DNA of 64,000 nt from Bdellovibrionaceae bacterium UBA6776. GTDB lineage: Bacteria; Bdellovibrionota; Bdellovibrionia; Bdellovibrionales; UBA1609. The stretch is taken from contig DKGG01000055.1 of the NCBI GenBank assembly GCA_002453155.1, forward strand, positions 12,424 through 76,423, read 5' to 3'. Positions 23,446 to 33,337 of this stretch are shown one piece after another. Within the stretch, counting starts at the first letter, position 1; every line of letters starts with the position of its first letter. The notes below the pieces were generated by a model. It had not been told where the DNA came from, did no database searches, and saw only the letters and a list, made by a program, of their open reading frames with translations. The translations under genes and the position numbers were made by a program.

Positions 23446-25235
23446 AAAGTAGAAAAAAAACGACCTCAAAAACTTCCTCTTCCCGACGCACAAAAAAACA
23501 TCCCACACGATCCACATCGAAACGTCTTCAACAAAAATACATCTTTGTCACCGGTGGAGTGGTTTCCTCCATTGGGAAAGGTTTAACTGCTGCAAGTCTT
23601 GGGACTTTGTTAGAGAGTCGCGGTCTTAAAATCAGCATCATGAAGTGTGACCCTTACATCAACGTCGATCCGGGAACCATGTCTCCGCTTCAACACGGTG
23701 AGGTTTATGTCACCGATGATGGAGCCGAAACCGATTTGGATTTGGGGCACTACGAGCGATTTACGAAAGCCAGCTTAAGAAGAGCGAACAGTCTCACCGC
23801 AGGACAAATTTACGAAAGCGTAATTGCGAAGGAACGACGGGGGGATTACTTGGGTGGAACCGTCCAAGTCATTCCTCACATCACCAATGAAATCAAATCG
23901 CGAATCTTTGAGGCGGCTCAAGGTTCAGAAGTGACCATTGTGGAAATTGGTGGAACCGTCGGTGACATTGAAGGGCTTCCTTTTATTGAAGCCATTCGTC
24001 AAATGCGGGTGGACGTGGGAATTGAAAATTCGATTTTTGTGCACGTTACTTATGTTCCTTACATTGCCGCGGCAGGGGAGTTGAAAAGTAAACCCACCCA
24101 GCACTCGGTGAAAGAACTCATGCAGGTGGGAATTCAGCCGGATTTTCTGATTTGTCGCTCTGAGAAAGAATTGGACGCTGAAATCAAATCTAAAATTGGT
24201 TTGTTTTGCAGTGTGCGCCCCGAAAATGTGATTGCGGCCACAGACTCCAGCTCCATCTATGAAGTTCCACTGGTTCTTCACGGAGAAGGCTTGGATGACA
24301 AAGTGGTTTCCCGTTTGAACCTGGAAGGCTCCGCTCCGCAAATGAAGGGGTGGACCAAAATGGTAGAGATTTTGAAACATCCCAAAGATGAAACCACCAT
24401 TGGAATTGTGGGCAAGTATGTGGATTTGAAGGAAAGCTACAAATCTCTTCACGAGGCCTTGGTTCATGGTGGCATTGCCAACAATTCTAAAGTTCGAATT
24501 GTTTATATCGATTCCGAAAAATTAAATGCGAAAAATGTGGCCGCGGCGCTCGAAGGCGTGGATGGAGTTTTGGTTCCTGGAGGATTTGGTGAGCGTGGAG
24601 CCGAAGGGAAGATTTGCGCCATTCGCTATGCGCGAGAACAACAGATTCCATTTTTTGGAATTTGTTTTGGAATGCAATTGGCCGCCATTGAATTTGCAAG
24701 GAATGCTTGCGGCGTGAAAGATGCAACGAGCCGCGAGTTTGTCTCTTCCAAATCTCGCGGGGCCAGAAATCTAGTCATTGATTTGATGGAAGAGCAAAAA
24801 GGTTTGAAAGAAATGGGCGGGACCATGAGATTGGGAGCCTATCCCTGTGATTTGAAAAAATCTTCTCGAGTGAGTGAAGCTTACGGCGAGAATCGAATCT
24901 TCGAACGGCACCGCCATCGGTATGAGTTTAACAACCAATTTCGAGGACTTCTCGAAAAGCATGGTTTGACCCTGTCGGGAATTTGTAAAGAGAGAGATTT
25001 GGTTGAGATCATTGAGATCTCAGAACATCCCTGGTTTGTCGGGGTTCAGTTTCATCCGGAGTTTAAATCTCGGCCATTGAATCCCCATCCGCTGTTTCGT
25101 GAATTTGTGAAAAGCTCTTTGCAACATGGAAAGTCGGTTCCAAAAACTGGATTGAAGAAGAAAACAAAAACACCTGCACGCAAAAAAACTCGGGCTCAGT
25201 CTTCAACAGCTAAAAATTCGGTGAGGTTTCAATGA
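23442..25235 (+). CDS. pyrG: CTP synthase with basic tails at both ends
   Basis: Makes CTP from UTP, ATP and glutamine. The synthetase half (from about residue 30) begins KYIFVTGGVVSSIGKGLTAA; the glutaminase half has GICFGMQLA with the catalytic Cys and QFHPEFKSRP with the His/Glu pair. At 597 residues it is some 50 longer than usual: the N-terminal tail (KSRKKTTSKTSSSRRTKKH) and C-terminal tail (KKKTKTPARKKTRAQ) are strongly Lys/Arg-rich. GTG 23442 overlaps the kdsB stop (GTGA) and is the only convincing start. Its stop overlaps kdsD. Confidence 0.95.
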   Translation: MKSRKKTTSKTSSSRRTKKHPTRSTSKRLQQKYIFVTGGVVSSIGKGLTAASLGTLLESRGLKISIMKCDPYINVDPGTMSPLQHGEVYVTDDGAETDLDLGHYERFTKASLRRANSLTAGQIYESVIAKERRGDYLGGTVQVIPHITNEIKSRIFEAAQGSEVTIVEIGGTVGDIEGLPFIEAIRQMRVDVGIENSIFVHVTYVPYIAAAGELKSKPTQHSVKELMQVGIQPDFLICRSEKELDAEIKSKIGLFCSVRPENVIAATDSSSIYEVPLVLHGEGLDDKVVSRLNLEGSAPQMKGWTKMVEILKHPKDETTIGIVGKYVDLKESYKSLHEALVHGGIANNSKVRIVYIDSEKLNAKNVAAALEGVDGVLVPGGFGERGAEGKICAIRYAREQQIPFFGICFGMQLAAIEFARNACGVKDATSREFVSSKSRGARNLVIDLMEEQKGLKEMGGTMRLGAYPCDLKKSSRVSEAYGENRIFERHRHRYEFNNQFRGLLEKHGLTLSGICKERDLVEIIEISEHPWFVGVQFHPEFKSRPLNPHPLFREFVKSSLQHGKSVPKTGLKKKTKTPARKKTRAQSSTAKNSVRFQ

Positions 25236-26212
25236 GTGCCCATGTCGCTGAAGGTTGTCGCGTATTGAAGGTGGAGGCCGATGCCATTTTGGCAGTTGTC
25301 GAACGTTTGGGTGTAGAATTTGATCAATCCACAGAGCTGATTTCCAAGTGCAAAGGCAAAGTGGTTTTGACCGGCATGGGAAAGTCTGGACAAATCGCAA
25401 GAAAGATTGCCAGCACCTTTACTTCGACAGGAACGCCTGCGGTGTTTTTGCATCCCGCCGAAAGTTCCCATGGAGATTTAGGTGTCATTTCAGACAACGA
25501 CGTGGTGCTGGCCATCAGTTATGGGGGCGGCTCTAATGAGTTGTCTGCATTGATTCAATTTGTCGCCCGACGTGGAATTCCCATGATTGCAATGACTTCC
25601 AAACCTGAAAGTACGCTGGGTCAGGCGTCTCAGTTGATTTTAGATATCAGTGTGAAAGAGGAAGCTTGTCCCTTGGGATTGGCACCCACCTCATCGTCCA
25701 CGGTCACACTTGCTTTGGGGGATGCTTTAGCCATGGCGGTGTTGAAGGACAAAGGCTTTCAGGCCGAAGATTTTGCGCAATTTCATCCCTCGGGGGCTTT
25801 GGGACGCAAACTCACTTTAAGAGTGAAAGATGTCATGCACTCCGGAGAGGCGTTGCCTTTGGTGCATCCGAAGGAAAGCATGTCCAAGGTGATTTCCGCA
25901 ATGACTTCCAAAGACGTGCGTGGAGTTGCGGGAGTGATCACTGATGAAGGACGTTTGGTCGGAGTGGTTACCGATGGAGACATTCGTCGTCGACTGGAGA
26001 AGTCTTCGGAGCCATTGGTGGATTCCGCGGAAGACTTGATGTCCCGAAACCCAAAGACCATTGATTCTTCGGAACTTGCCGAAAAAGCGGTATTTTTAAT
26101 GCAACAGTTTCAGATTCAACTCTTGTTTGTGGTGGATAAGGATTCGGAAGAACCCTTCCGTCCGATCGGATTGATCCACTTGCAAGACCTCTTGAAGACC
26201 CAAGTCTTATAG
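25232..26212 (+). CDS. kdsD: Arabinose-5-phosphate isomerase (KpsF/KdsD)
   Basis: First enzyme of Kdo synthesis, converting ribulose 5-phosphate to arabinose 5-phosphate. A SIS domain (about 35-190) shows GMGKSGQIARKIASTF, SYGGGSNEL, the substrate-binding HPAESSHGDLG and CPLGLAPTSSST; two CBS domains follow (about 200-326; VKDVMHSGEALP, DLMSRNPKTI). Length is the usual 326. It overlaps pyrG by four bases and completes an engB-kdsB-pyrG-kdsD operon that supplies CMP-Kdo. Confidence 0.95.
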   Translation: MSAHVAEGCRVLKVEADAILAVVERLGVEFDQSTELISKCKGKVVLTGMGKSGQIARKIASTFTSTGTPAVFLHPAESSHGDLGVISDNDVVLAISYGGGSNELSALIQFVARRGIPMIAMTSKPESTLGQASQLILDISVKEEACPLGLAPTSSSTVTLALGDALAMAVLKDKGFQAEDFAQFHPSGALGRKLTLRVKDVMHSGEALPLVHPKESMSKVISAMTSKDVRGVAGVITDEGRLVGVVTDGDIRRRLEKSSEPLVDSAEDLMSRNPKTIDSSELAEKAVFLMQQFQIQLLFVVDKDSEEPFRPIGLIHLQDLLKTQVL

Positions 26213-26241
26213 GCTTACGGCCAGATCTTTTCGGGATCCGC

Positions 26242-26247
26242 TATACT
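26242..26247 (+). promoter_or_regulatory. Possible -10 box ahead of the gliding cluster
   Basis: TATACT at 26242-26247 lies 30 bases before ATG 26277, the first gene of the gliding cluster. No good -35 hexamer at 16-18 bp is visible, so if real it needs an activator or another sigma factor. Confidence 0.3.
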
Positions 26248-26276
26248 TTCAAAAGTCTGCTGAAGATACTGTAATC

Positions 26277-26987
26277 ATGCTTCAAAAAAAATGGATTCAA
26301 CTCATTCTTATCGGCCCATTGTTTGTGATGGGAATGTCTTCCAACGCGGACAAAATTGAGCTTCCCGACGAAGAGTTGGCCCGAGATTCTGTCCTTCCCG
26401 TTTTTGAAAAAACTCAAGCCGTGCTTAATAAAAACGTAAAAACAAATGGCAGGTTTCAGTTTGGTTTGGGTGCGGGTCTCGAGGTGAATGAACCCTTTTA
26501 TAACGACACGTTATATGGAGTTTTTGGGGCTTATCATTTCAATGAAATTCATGGTGTGAATTTGCAATTCCAAGCATGGAGTCCCGGTCTTTCCAATTAT
26601 GGGGAGCAGATCAAAACGGATCAAGGGTTGGATCCCGACCGCAGCCCACAGCCTCAGTGGGCAGCCATCATGAACTATGAGTTTGTGGCTTATTATGGAA
26701 AGATATCACTGTCTAAGCAAACAGTGATGAATTTGAATCTGTTTGCGGATGTGGGTTTGATGTACTTGGACATTGAAGATCGTAGCACCTTCGGGCTCAA
26801 CTTAGGTATTGGACAAACACTTTTCTTTACCAACAATGTCGGGTTGCGATTGGATCTTAAAACCGTGATTTTCAAGGGTCCGGACCCAGCCTCTCGTCCA
26901 GCCAGTCCACCTCCTGCGGCATCTGACTTTGAGGAGAATGTTCATGTAAACAACCAAGTCCTCGCATCTCTTCTATTCCTTCTTTAA
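26277..26987 (+). CDS. Gliding-cluster outer membrane beta-barrel protein 1
   Basis: 236 residues with a signal peptide (about 1-24, LILIGPLFVMGMSSNA), a helical spacer (ELARDSVLPVFEKTQAV) and a barrel domain of alternating strands (FQFGLGAGLEVNEPFYNDTLYG, GVNLQFQAW, FADVGLMYL, NVGLRLDLK) ending in LLFLL. This is the outer membrane beta-barrel family found in Myxococcus gliding loci (GltA/GltB/GltH). A short insert rich in Pro/Ala (PASRPASPPPAAS) precedes the last strand. The next gene is a paralog, and together they would form the outer membrane part of the gliding machinery. Confidence 0.78.
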   Translation: MLQKKWIQLILIGPLFVMGMSSNADKIELPDEELARDSVLPVFEKTQAVLNKNVKTNGRFQFGLGAGLEVNEPFYNDTLYGVFGAYHFNEIHGVNLQFQAWSPGLSNYGEQIKTDQGLDPDRSPQPQWAAIMNYEFVAYYGKISLSKQTVMNLNLFADVGLMYLDIEDRSTFGLNLGIGQTLFFTNNVGLRLDLKTVIFKGPDPASRPASPPPAASDFEENVHVNNQVLASLLFLL

Positions 26988-26993
26988 GGAACT

Positions 26994-27014
26994 CTCGACT
27001 TAGGGTCGGTCGAG
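26994..27014 (+). other. Small hairpin between the two barrel genes
   Basis: CTCGAC at 26994-26999 pairs with GTCGAG at 27009-27014 around a nine-base loop, seven bases after the stop of the first barrel gene. No T-run follows, so it may be a partial terminator or an mRNA stabiliser within the cluster. Confidence 0.3.
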
Positions 27015-27085
27015 GCTTTCCTAAGTGACTAAAAAAGTTGAAGATATTTAGAGTGAGCGACATGAGAATGCATCAAGGAGTACAT

Positions 27086-27913
27086 GTGTCCAACCTTTTT
27101 CCCTTTCAAAAGTTCGTATGTCTATTGATATTTCTATCTGCATGGACACCGGTGATCGGACAGGAGCTTGATCTTTCTCCCGAATCGGATGGAGAGGTAG
27201 AAGAGCTTTATGATCGCTTGGATCAACAGGTTGAAGATCAGAACCGGGTGAATACCAAAAAAGCTCAAGAAAATTCATCGAAGAAGGTCGAAGAAGTACA
27301 AAACTTATCCGATCTTGCTCGCTTGCAAGCGTTTGAAGATGTTGCCGTGATTCAAAAACGGTTTTTACCAAAAACCGGTCGCTTCGAACTTTCAGCACTT
27401 GGCTTTACGAATTTGAATAACCCTTTTTTCAACAATTTGGGTGGCGGATTTAAGTTGGGCTACCACTTTTCTGAAAACTGGGGAGCCTCATTGGTGGGAA
27501 ATTGGTTTGGAGTGGCTGCGCGCCAAGTGACAAAAGATCTAGAGGAAAAGGCCCTTGTGAAAGCAGCCAATACGGTCACCCCGCGTTCTTACCTGGGCGC
27601 TGCAATCAATTGGTCACCCATCTATGGTAAAATATCTTTATTGAATCGGTCTATTGTTCCTTTTGATCTGAGCTTTTCATTTGGTGGAGGGACGACCACG
27701 ACAGATGTGAAAAGTGGAGAGCCCACAGTTCATGTGGCCACGAGCCAAAACTTTGCGGTTTCAAAGTCCTTTTCTTTTCGATGGGACATCATGCTCAATT
27801 TTTACCAAGCCACGGCTATTGATAAAAACGGCAATTCATCCAAATTGGCTCAAAATGATTTCTTTATCGGTTTGGGATTGAGCTGGTTCTTTCCGGAGGC
27901 AACCTATCGATGA
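27086..27913 (+). CDS. Gliding-cluster outer membrane beta-barrel protein 2
   Basis: 275 residues: signal peptide MSNLFPFQKFVCLLIFLSAW ending near IGQ, then an acidic helical spacer (VEELYDRLDQQVEDQN) and a barrel domain (FELSALGFTNLNNPFFNNLGGG, LGYHFSENWGASLVGNWF, LSFSFGGG) ending in LSWFFPEATYR. It is a paralog of the upstream barrel and of the Glt barrels. GTG 27086 is chosen because AAGGAG sits five bases upstream and it gives a clean signal peptide; upstream in-frame ATG 27062 and TTG 27038 are alternatives. The stop overlaps the next start. Confidence 0.78.
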   Translation: MSNLFPFQKFVCLLIFLSAWTPVIGQELDLSPESDGEVEELYDRLDQQVEDQNRVNTKKAQENSSKKVEEVQNLSDLARLQAFEDVAVIQKRFLPKTGRFELSALGFTNLNNPFFNNLGGGFKLGYHFSENWGASLVGNWFGVAARQVTKDLEEKALVKAANTVTPRSYLGAAINWSPIYGKISLLNRSIVPFDLSFSFGGGTTTTDVKSGEPTVHVATSQNFAVSKSFSFRWDIMLNFYQATAIDKNGNSSKLAQNDFFIGLGLSWFFPEATYR

Positions 27914-29502
27914 AGAATTTAATCCTGATCGCATCCCTTATCGTTCCTTCTTTTGGTTTAAGTCAGTCGGCCACACTTGAGAGCCATTCAGATTTGATGG
28001 TGGCTCAAAATAGGAAAGGGCGTTCAGTTGCTCAAAGAAGAACTCGGTCAAATTCAGTTTCGGAATTTCGTCAGGCCCTTCAATTGAGCCGGCAGCGCAA
28101 ATATGCAGAGGCCTCAGAGATTCTCTTTCGATTGGTGTACAATCCTCGATTTCGCAGTCAGGCTCCTCGCATTCGCTACATCTTGGGTTTGAACCTTTGG
28201 AAAATGAAAATGTATCAACTTTCAGCGTTCCAATTTATTTCCGTGGTTAAGGAAGGAAATGGAAAGTATGTGAACTTGGCTCTGGAAAAGCTATCAGTTG
28301 TGGCGGATATTCTGGGAGATGACTCGCTATTAAACTATGCAATTTCCCGAGTGCAAGTGAAGCGCTTTCCCTCCTCGCAACGGGACATGCTCTATTTTCG
28401 AATCGGTGAGTTTCAGCAAAGAGGGGGGCAGTATCTCTCTGCAGCCAGTTCTTTTTCTCGGGTGAGACCAACAAACCCTCTTTATGCCAAAGCAAAATAC
28501 AATCAGGGTCTTTCCTATGCTTTGGCTGGAAAGGAGAGAGAAGCACTAAATGCCTTTGATCAATTGGCCATTCGGCGTGAATCTGCTGGCCCCAATGACA
28601 CCGTTCGTGCTGGAGCCCTCATGGGAAAAGCGAGAGTTTATTACCAAATGAAGGATTGGGACCGGGCCATTGAAACTTACCGTCAGGTTCCAAGAGATTC
28701 ATCCTTCTGGCATGACACTCTATTTGAATCCAGTTGGGCCATGATGAGATCGGGTCGTTTTCGGTCTGCTCTCAGTAACTTTCAGTCCCTTCATTCCGCC
28801 TACTATGAAGGCTACTATTTGCCAGAGTCGTTGCTTTTGCGTTCTATCGTCTATCTGTACATTTGCAAATTTGATGAAGTGGAGAAAGTTTTAGATCTCT
28901 TCTCTAAACTTTATAAGCCTGTTTATGCGAGAGTGGACCGGATGCTCGACTACAAGGGCAGCCCTGAAATCTATTTTAATTTGATGGTTCAGGTTATGAA
29001 TAAGCGTGAAAAAGGAGAAGTTTCAGACACGTCTCCCATGCCCTACGTGGTGGCTCAAAAAATCTCTCAAGAAGGAGATTTTCAAAATTCTTACAATTAC
29101 ATTCGTAAACTTTTGGAAGAGCGGCGGATCTATAATGCTCAGCCGGCCAGTTGGAGGGCCGGAAACATCGGTCGATATTCTAAGAAAGTCTTAGAGACAA
29201 GAATAAAAAAAGCTAAGGCGAAAGCAGGTCGTCAAGTTCGATACCATTTGCTGAGTATCAAGCAGGAGCTGGTGGACCTTTTTGAGCAAGAGGGATTCAT
29301 CCGATTTGAGGCTTTGAACAGCCAAAAGGAAGAGCTTAAAAAAGAAATTTCAGGAAAAGACTTAAAGCCAAAACAGGTGGATGAAGAACGAGCCCGTGAT
29401 TTTTATATCAAGAATGGTTATCAATACTGGCCTTTTGACGGTGAGTATTGGCTAGATGAAATAGGAAATTATCACTATGTTGGAACACAGAGCTGTCGCT
29501 AA
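27910..29502 (+). CDS. Exported TPR protein of the gliding cluster (GltC/GltE-like)
   Basis: 530 residues with a signal peptide (MKNLILIASLIVPSFGLSQS) and helical TPR-type repeats through most of the chain: FRQALQLSRQRKYAEASEIL, KAKYNQGLSYALAGKEREALN, MGKARVYYQMKDWDRAIETY. TPR solenoids in periplasmic Glt proteins link inner and outer membrane parts of the machine. The C-terminal 100 residues are charged and helical, and the chain ends near an aromatic-rich YQYWPFDGEYWLDEIGNYHY. It overlaps the barrel gene by four bases and the next TPR gene by 26 bases. Confidence 0.78.
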   Translation: MKNLILIASLIVPSFGLSQSATLESHSDLMVAQNRKGRSVAQRRTRSNSVSEFRQALQLSRQRKYAEASEILFRLVYNPRFRSQAPRIRYILGLNLWKMKMYQLSAFQFISVVKEGNGKYVNLALEKLSVVADILGDDSLLNYAISRVQVKRFPSSQRDMLYFRIGEFQQRGGQYLSAASSFSRVRPTNPLYAKAKYNQGLSYALAGKEREALNAFDQLAIRRESAGPNDTVRAGALMGKARVYYQMKDWDRAIETYRQVPRDSSFWHDTLFESSWAMMRSGRFRSALSNFQSLHSAYYEGYYLPESLLLRSIVYLYICKFDEVEKVLDLFSKLYKPVYARVDRMLDYKGSPEIYFNLMVQVMNKREKGEVSDTSPMPYVVAQKISQEGDFQNSYNYIRKLLEERRIYNAQPASWRAGNIGRYSKKVLETRIKKAKAKAGRQVRYHLLSIKQELVDLFEQEGFIRFEALNSQKEELKKEISGKDLKPKQVDEERARDFYIKNGYQYWPFDGEYWLDEIGNYHYVGTQSCR

Positions 29503-32500
29503 AAGGTTGATTTTTGTCCTGCTCGCAGGATTGATGGTGGGCAGCGCTGTAGATGCCAAGCCCACTCGAAAATCGCGGACCGTTGGGGATCTGTTAAAAC
29601 GCATTGAAAAAAAAGCCAACAAAGTTTCCCTGAAAAAATCTCAGGGGAAACTTCCAGGCTACAAATCCATTGGAAAGTCCAGGGCCCGTGTGGACCTTCA
29701 ATCCGTAAAACCTCCCTCTACAGCAAACCTTTACTATCCAGAGGGAACCAAAGATGCCAACTTGGAAAAGGCTACGGATAAGGGAATCTCTCAACTCTAT
29801 AAACTCTCAAAGCAATTTAAGAACAGTCCGCGTAGAGGAGAAATCTGGCTTCGATTGGCGGAGCTTTATGTGGAAAAGGCCCGTTTGATTGAATTCAAAC
29901 TCAGTCAAGATTTTGAGGCCAAAATGAAGGAGTACATCGACAAAAAAAGATCGAAGCGTCCCGAACTGAATTTGGAGCCCGCTCAAGCTTACAACAAAAA
30001 AGCCATTCAGCTGTATAAATGGTTTATTAGAGATTATCCCAAAGATGAAAAGGTGGATCAGGCACTTTTCTTTTTGGGATACAACTATTTTGAACTGGGG
30101 CAATCGAAGACGGGAAGTCAGTACTACTCTCAACTGACAAAGAAATTTCCGCGAAGCTTTTATAATGAGGAGGCTGCCTTTGCTCTGGGCGAATATTATT
30201 TCGAAAACGAAAAGTATAAGACTGCGCTTCCTTACTACCATAAGGTTGCTAAGAACCGACGTGGCAGGTTGTTCTCCTTCAGTATGTACAAGTTGGCATG
30301 GACTCAATACAAATTGGGACAAATGTCCTCGGCTTTAAGATCCTTGGAAAAAGTGATTCGGGCAGGCAAAGAGAAGGGGGGCTCTTCGGGACCTTCCCGT
30401 CTTCGTTTGGCGTCGGAGGCTTCGAAGGATTTAGTGGTCTTTTATGCAGAGGCTGGAAAGCCTGAAAATGCCCGTCGATATTTTGATGAACTCGTGGGAG
30501 CTAAGAAAGGTAGAGAGTTGATTGAGAAACTCGCCTATTTTTATGCGGACTCAGGAAATCGAAAGGCGGCTCAAGAGATCTTTTCAAGCTTGATTGATGA
30601 AAATCCACAATCCGAAAAAGCTTTTGAGTATCAGTATCAGATCGTCAGTTTGTATGCCACTTCATCGACTTCTAACGAATTTCGCGGAGAGCTCTTTGAG
30701 TGGCTCAACAATTATGGTCCCGGCAGCCAATGGCAAAAATCTAACGATGACAAGCGAGAATTGGTTCAAAAGGTCAACCAGTTGATGGAGTCGACCTTAA
30801 GAAACCACATCTTGCAAATTCACCAGACAGCCCAGAATTCTCGTACAAAGTACTCTCAAAACAAGGCTAAAGATGCCTATCAGCTTTATTTTAAGAAGTT
30901 TGATTCCGGAGAGAAAATCGACGAGATGCACTTTTTCTTTGCGGAACTTCTTTTTGATATGGGGGAATTTGAAGGCGCGGCTTACCACTACAACTGGATT
31001 GTTAAAAATGCGCCAAAGTCCCAGTACGCAGAAAAATCTCGTTTGAATACGGTATTGGCTCTAGAGAAAGCCCTGCCTTCAGAAAAAGATTTGAAAGATC
31101 GTTTGGGAGATTCACTGGATCCCGTTCCACTTGAAAAGAACGTGAAAAACTTCCTGTTGGCATCTAAGCAATATGAAGAGACCTATCCTAAAGGAGAAAA
31201 TGTTCCGGCGATCAAATACAAAGCCGGCGCGCTTTATTACTACCACAATATGTTTGATGAAGCGCTGAACGAGTTCAATGAAATCATTAAGGGGTATCCC
31301 AAGTCCGACTATGCAAAGAATGCAGCCAATTTAACTCTAGATATTTACAATTTGAAGAAAGATTTCGTGGGGCTTGAAAAGGCTGGAACAGAAATCTTGA
31401 AGAATGAAGATCTGGCGAGTGGGCAAGTAGGCACTCAGGTTAAATCGGTATTGCAACAAGTGTCTTTCAAGAAGGCTCAAGATCTAGAGTCCGAAAAGAA
31501 ATATCAAGAAAGTGCGGAGTCTTTTAAAGCCTTTGCAGATCAAAACCCGGGATCTGATTTGGCAATCACAGCTCTCTTTAATGCGGGTTTGAATTTTGAA
31601 AGAGCCGGGCTTCTGGCGCAATCGGCAAATATGCATGAATCGGTTGTGAAAAAAGGTGGCAAAGCAGCTATTAAAGAGAAGTCTGAAAAAATTCTTCCTT
31701 CTCTGTATGAAAAAGTGGGGCGTTACAAAGAAGCCGCGTCTATGATGGAAAACTATGGTTCTAAGAATCCTAAAGAAAAAGAAGCCATCGATTATCTGTT
31801 CAACGCAGCCGTCATCCAAGATGGTGTTCGAAGGTACAGATCTGCAGCAAAAAACTATCAGGAGTATTTCGACCGAAGTAGAAGCGATGACAAGTATGAC
31901 ACTCTCTTCTTACTAGCAAAACTTTGGGAGCAAAGAGGCGGGATTTCAAAAGCCTCGGAGTATTACGGACGATTTTACACCAGCCCCACAAAAGACAAAT
32001 CCGCTGTTGTAGAGTCCGCCTTTCGAAATGCGGAGATCTTCCGAAAGAAACGCAAAAACTCCGAATATGAGCGTTGGCTGAAAAAGACGGTAGCTTCTCA
32101 GGAGGCTCTTTCAAAGAATTCTAAAAGTGTTGGTGTGAGGTTCGCCGCGGAAGCTCAGTTTGATTTGGTCAAAGGGCGGTTTGAGGAACTTACTAAGGTT
32201 AAAATTCCAGCAAACCCGGCAAAGCAAAAATCAGCGGTGGACAAGAAGCTTTCGCTGCTCAACAAGCTGAAGGATGATCTGAAGTCTGTAATTGCCTATG
32301 ATGATGGGCCTACGGTTGTTGCGTCTCTGACACTGTTAGGTCAGGCCTACCAACATATGGCCGCGGCCATCTTTGGCGCACCCACTCCTAAGGGCTTAGA
32401 CGAGGAAGGGTTGAAGCAGTACAAAGAGGGCGTGCGGGGAATTGCAGCACCTTTTGAGAAGGAAGCCATTGCCAATTACAAATCGGCCATCGAACGTGGT

Positions 32501-33331
32501 TTTGCTTTGAAGGGATATTCAGAGTGGTTGATTCGAGCCCACCATGAGTTGTTTCAATTGGATCCTTCCCAATTGTCTTATAAAGAGGAGCAGGCTGCCG
32601 TTAGTTCCGAGTGGGATTCCACCAGCAAACTTTTGTCTAAAGACGAATACAAAGATCTGAAGTTTGCCGTGGATTCTAACAGTGAAGCCAATACGGTGCG
32701 AGAGGCATCAAAGCTTTTGGGCAAGAATACGGAAGACTTAGGGGCACTGATGGCTCTGGCAACGATTCACCACGCAAAGAATGAGCCGGGGCTCTCCGAA
32801 ATCATTCTAACTCGGGCGTTGAAGTCCAGTCCCAATGAGCCGGCTATTTTTCACAATCTTGGGATTATCTATTTAGAGCGAGGGGATTTGAGGGAGGCTT
32901 TGGCATCTTTTGAAAAAGCGAATGAGCTGGACTCTAAACATCTACCCACCGTCCAAAGTCTAGCAAGTATCTATTTGAAGTATTTTGATTACAAAAGAGC
33001 CTATGAAATTTTGAAACCGATGAAGTCCAAAATTTATGAAGGACTTTCGAGATCAACGACTCATCAATTGGAAATGGCTAATGGTTTGGGTGTTGCCTCG
33101 GCCAACGTCGGTGAGAACGATGAAGCTCTTTCAAACTATGATAAAGTTTTAAAAGTAGACGGACAAAATACTTCTGTTCTATTGAACAAAACAATTCTTC
33201 TGGCGGAAAGAATAAAAAGCAAAGACAAGGCCACTGAAGTCTTGAATAAACTTAAGTTTCTGGCAGATGATAGAGATATGCAGCAAAAAGTGCGGTATTT
33301 GGAAGGTCAGATATCGCAATTGAAGGATTAG
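29477..33331 (+). CDS. Large exported TPR protein (GltD/AgmU-like)
   Basis: 1284 residues. After a signal peptide (IFVLLAGLMVGSAVDA) comes a long array of TPR and TPR-like helical hairpins, for example GEIWLRLAELYVEKARLIE, KVDQALFFLGYNYFELGQSK, AAFALGEYYFENEKYKTALP and, near the end, AIFHNLGIIYLERGDLREAL. Size, export and neighbours match the periplasmic TPR scaffold AgmU/GltD of the Myxococcus gliding complex. ATG 29477 lies inside the previous gene, with TAGGA ten bases upstream. No enzymatic domain is visible. This is the largest protein in the window. Confidence 0.82.
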   Translation: MLEHRAVAKRLIFVLLAGLMVGSAVDAKPTRKSRTVGDLLKRIEKKANKVSLKKSQGKLPGYKSIGKSRARVDLQSVKPPSTANLYYPEGTKDANLEKATDKGISQLYKLSKQFKNSPRRGEIWLRLAELYVEKARLIEFKLSQDFEAKMKEYIDKKRSKRPELNLEPAQAYNKKAIQLYKWFIRDYPKDEKVDQALFFLGYNYFELGQSKTGSQYYSQLTKKFPRSFYNEEAAFALGEYYFENEKYKTALPYYHKVAKNRRGRLFSFSMYKLAWTQYKLGQMSSALRSLEKVIRAGKEKGGSSGPSRLRLASEASKDLVVFYAEAGKPENARRYFDELVGAKKGRELIEKLAYFYADSGNRKAAQEIFSSLIDENPQSEKAFEYQYQIVSLYATSSTSNEFRGELFEWLNNYGPGSQWQKSNDDKRELVQKVNQLMESTLRNHILQIHQTAQNSRTKYSQNKAKDAYQLYFKKFDSGEKIDEMHFFFAELLFDMGEFEGAAYHYNWIVKNAPKSQYAEKSRLNTVLALEKALPSEKDLKDRLGDSLDPVPLEKNVKNFLLASKQYEETYPKGENVPAIKYKAGALYYYHNMFDEALNEFNEIIKGYPKSDYAKNAANLTLDIYNLKKDFVGLEKAGTEILKNEDLASGQVGTQVKSVLQQVSFKKAQDLESEKKYQESAESFKAFADQNPGSDLAITALFNAGLNFERAGLLAQSANMHESVVKKGGKAAIKEKSEKILPSLYEKVGRYKEAASMMENYGSKNPKEKEAIDYLFNAAVIQDGVRRYRSAAKNYQEYFDRSRSDDKYDTLFLLAKLWEQRGGISKASEYYGRFYTSPTKDKSAVVESAFRNAEIFRKKRKNSEYERWLKKTVASQEALSKNSKSVGVRFAAEAQFDLVKGRFEELTKVKIPANPAKQKSAVDKKLSLLNKLKDDLKSVIAYDDGPTVVASLTLLGQAYQHMAAAIFGAPTPKGLDEEGLKQYKEGVRGIAAPFEKEAIANYKSAIERGFALKGYSEWLIRAHHELFQLDPSQLSYKEEQAAVSSEWDSTSKLLSKDEYKDLKFAVDSNSEANTVREASKLLGKNTEDLGALMALATIHHAKNEPGLSEIILTRALKSSPNEPAIFHNLGIIYLERGDLREALASFEKANELDSKHLPTVQSLASIYLKYFDYKRAYEILKPMKSKIYEGLSRSTTHQLEMANGLGVASANVGENDEALSNYDKVLKVDGQNTSVLLNKTILLAERIKSKDKATEVLNKLKFLADDRDMQQKVRYLEGQISQLKD

Positions 33332-33337
33332 GCAACT

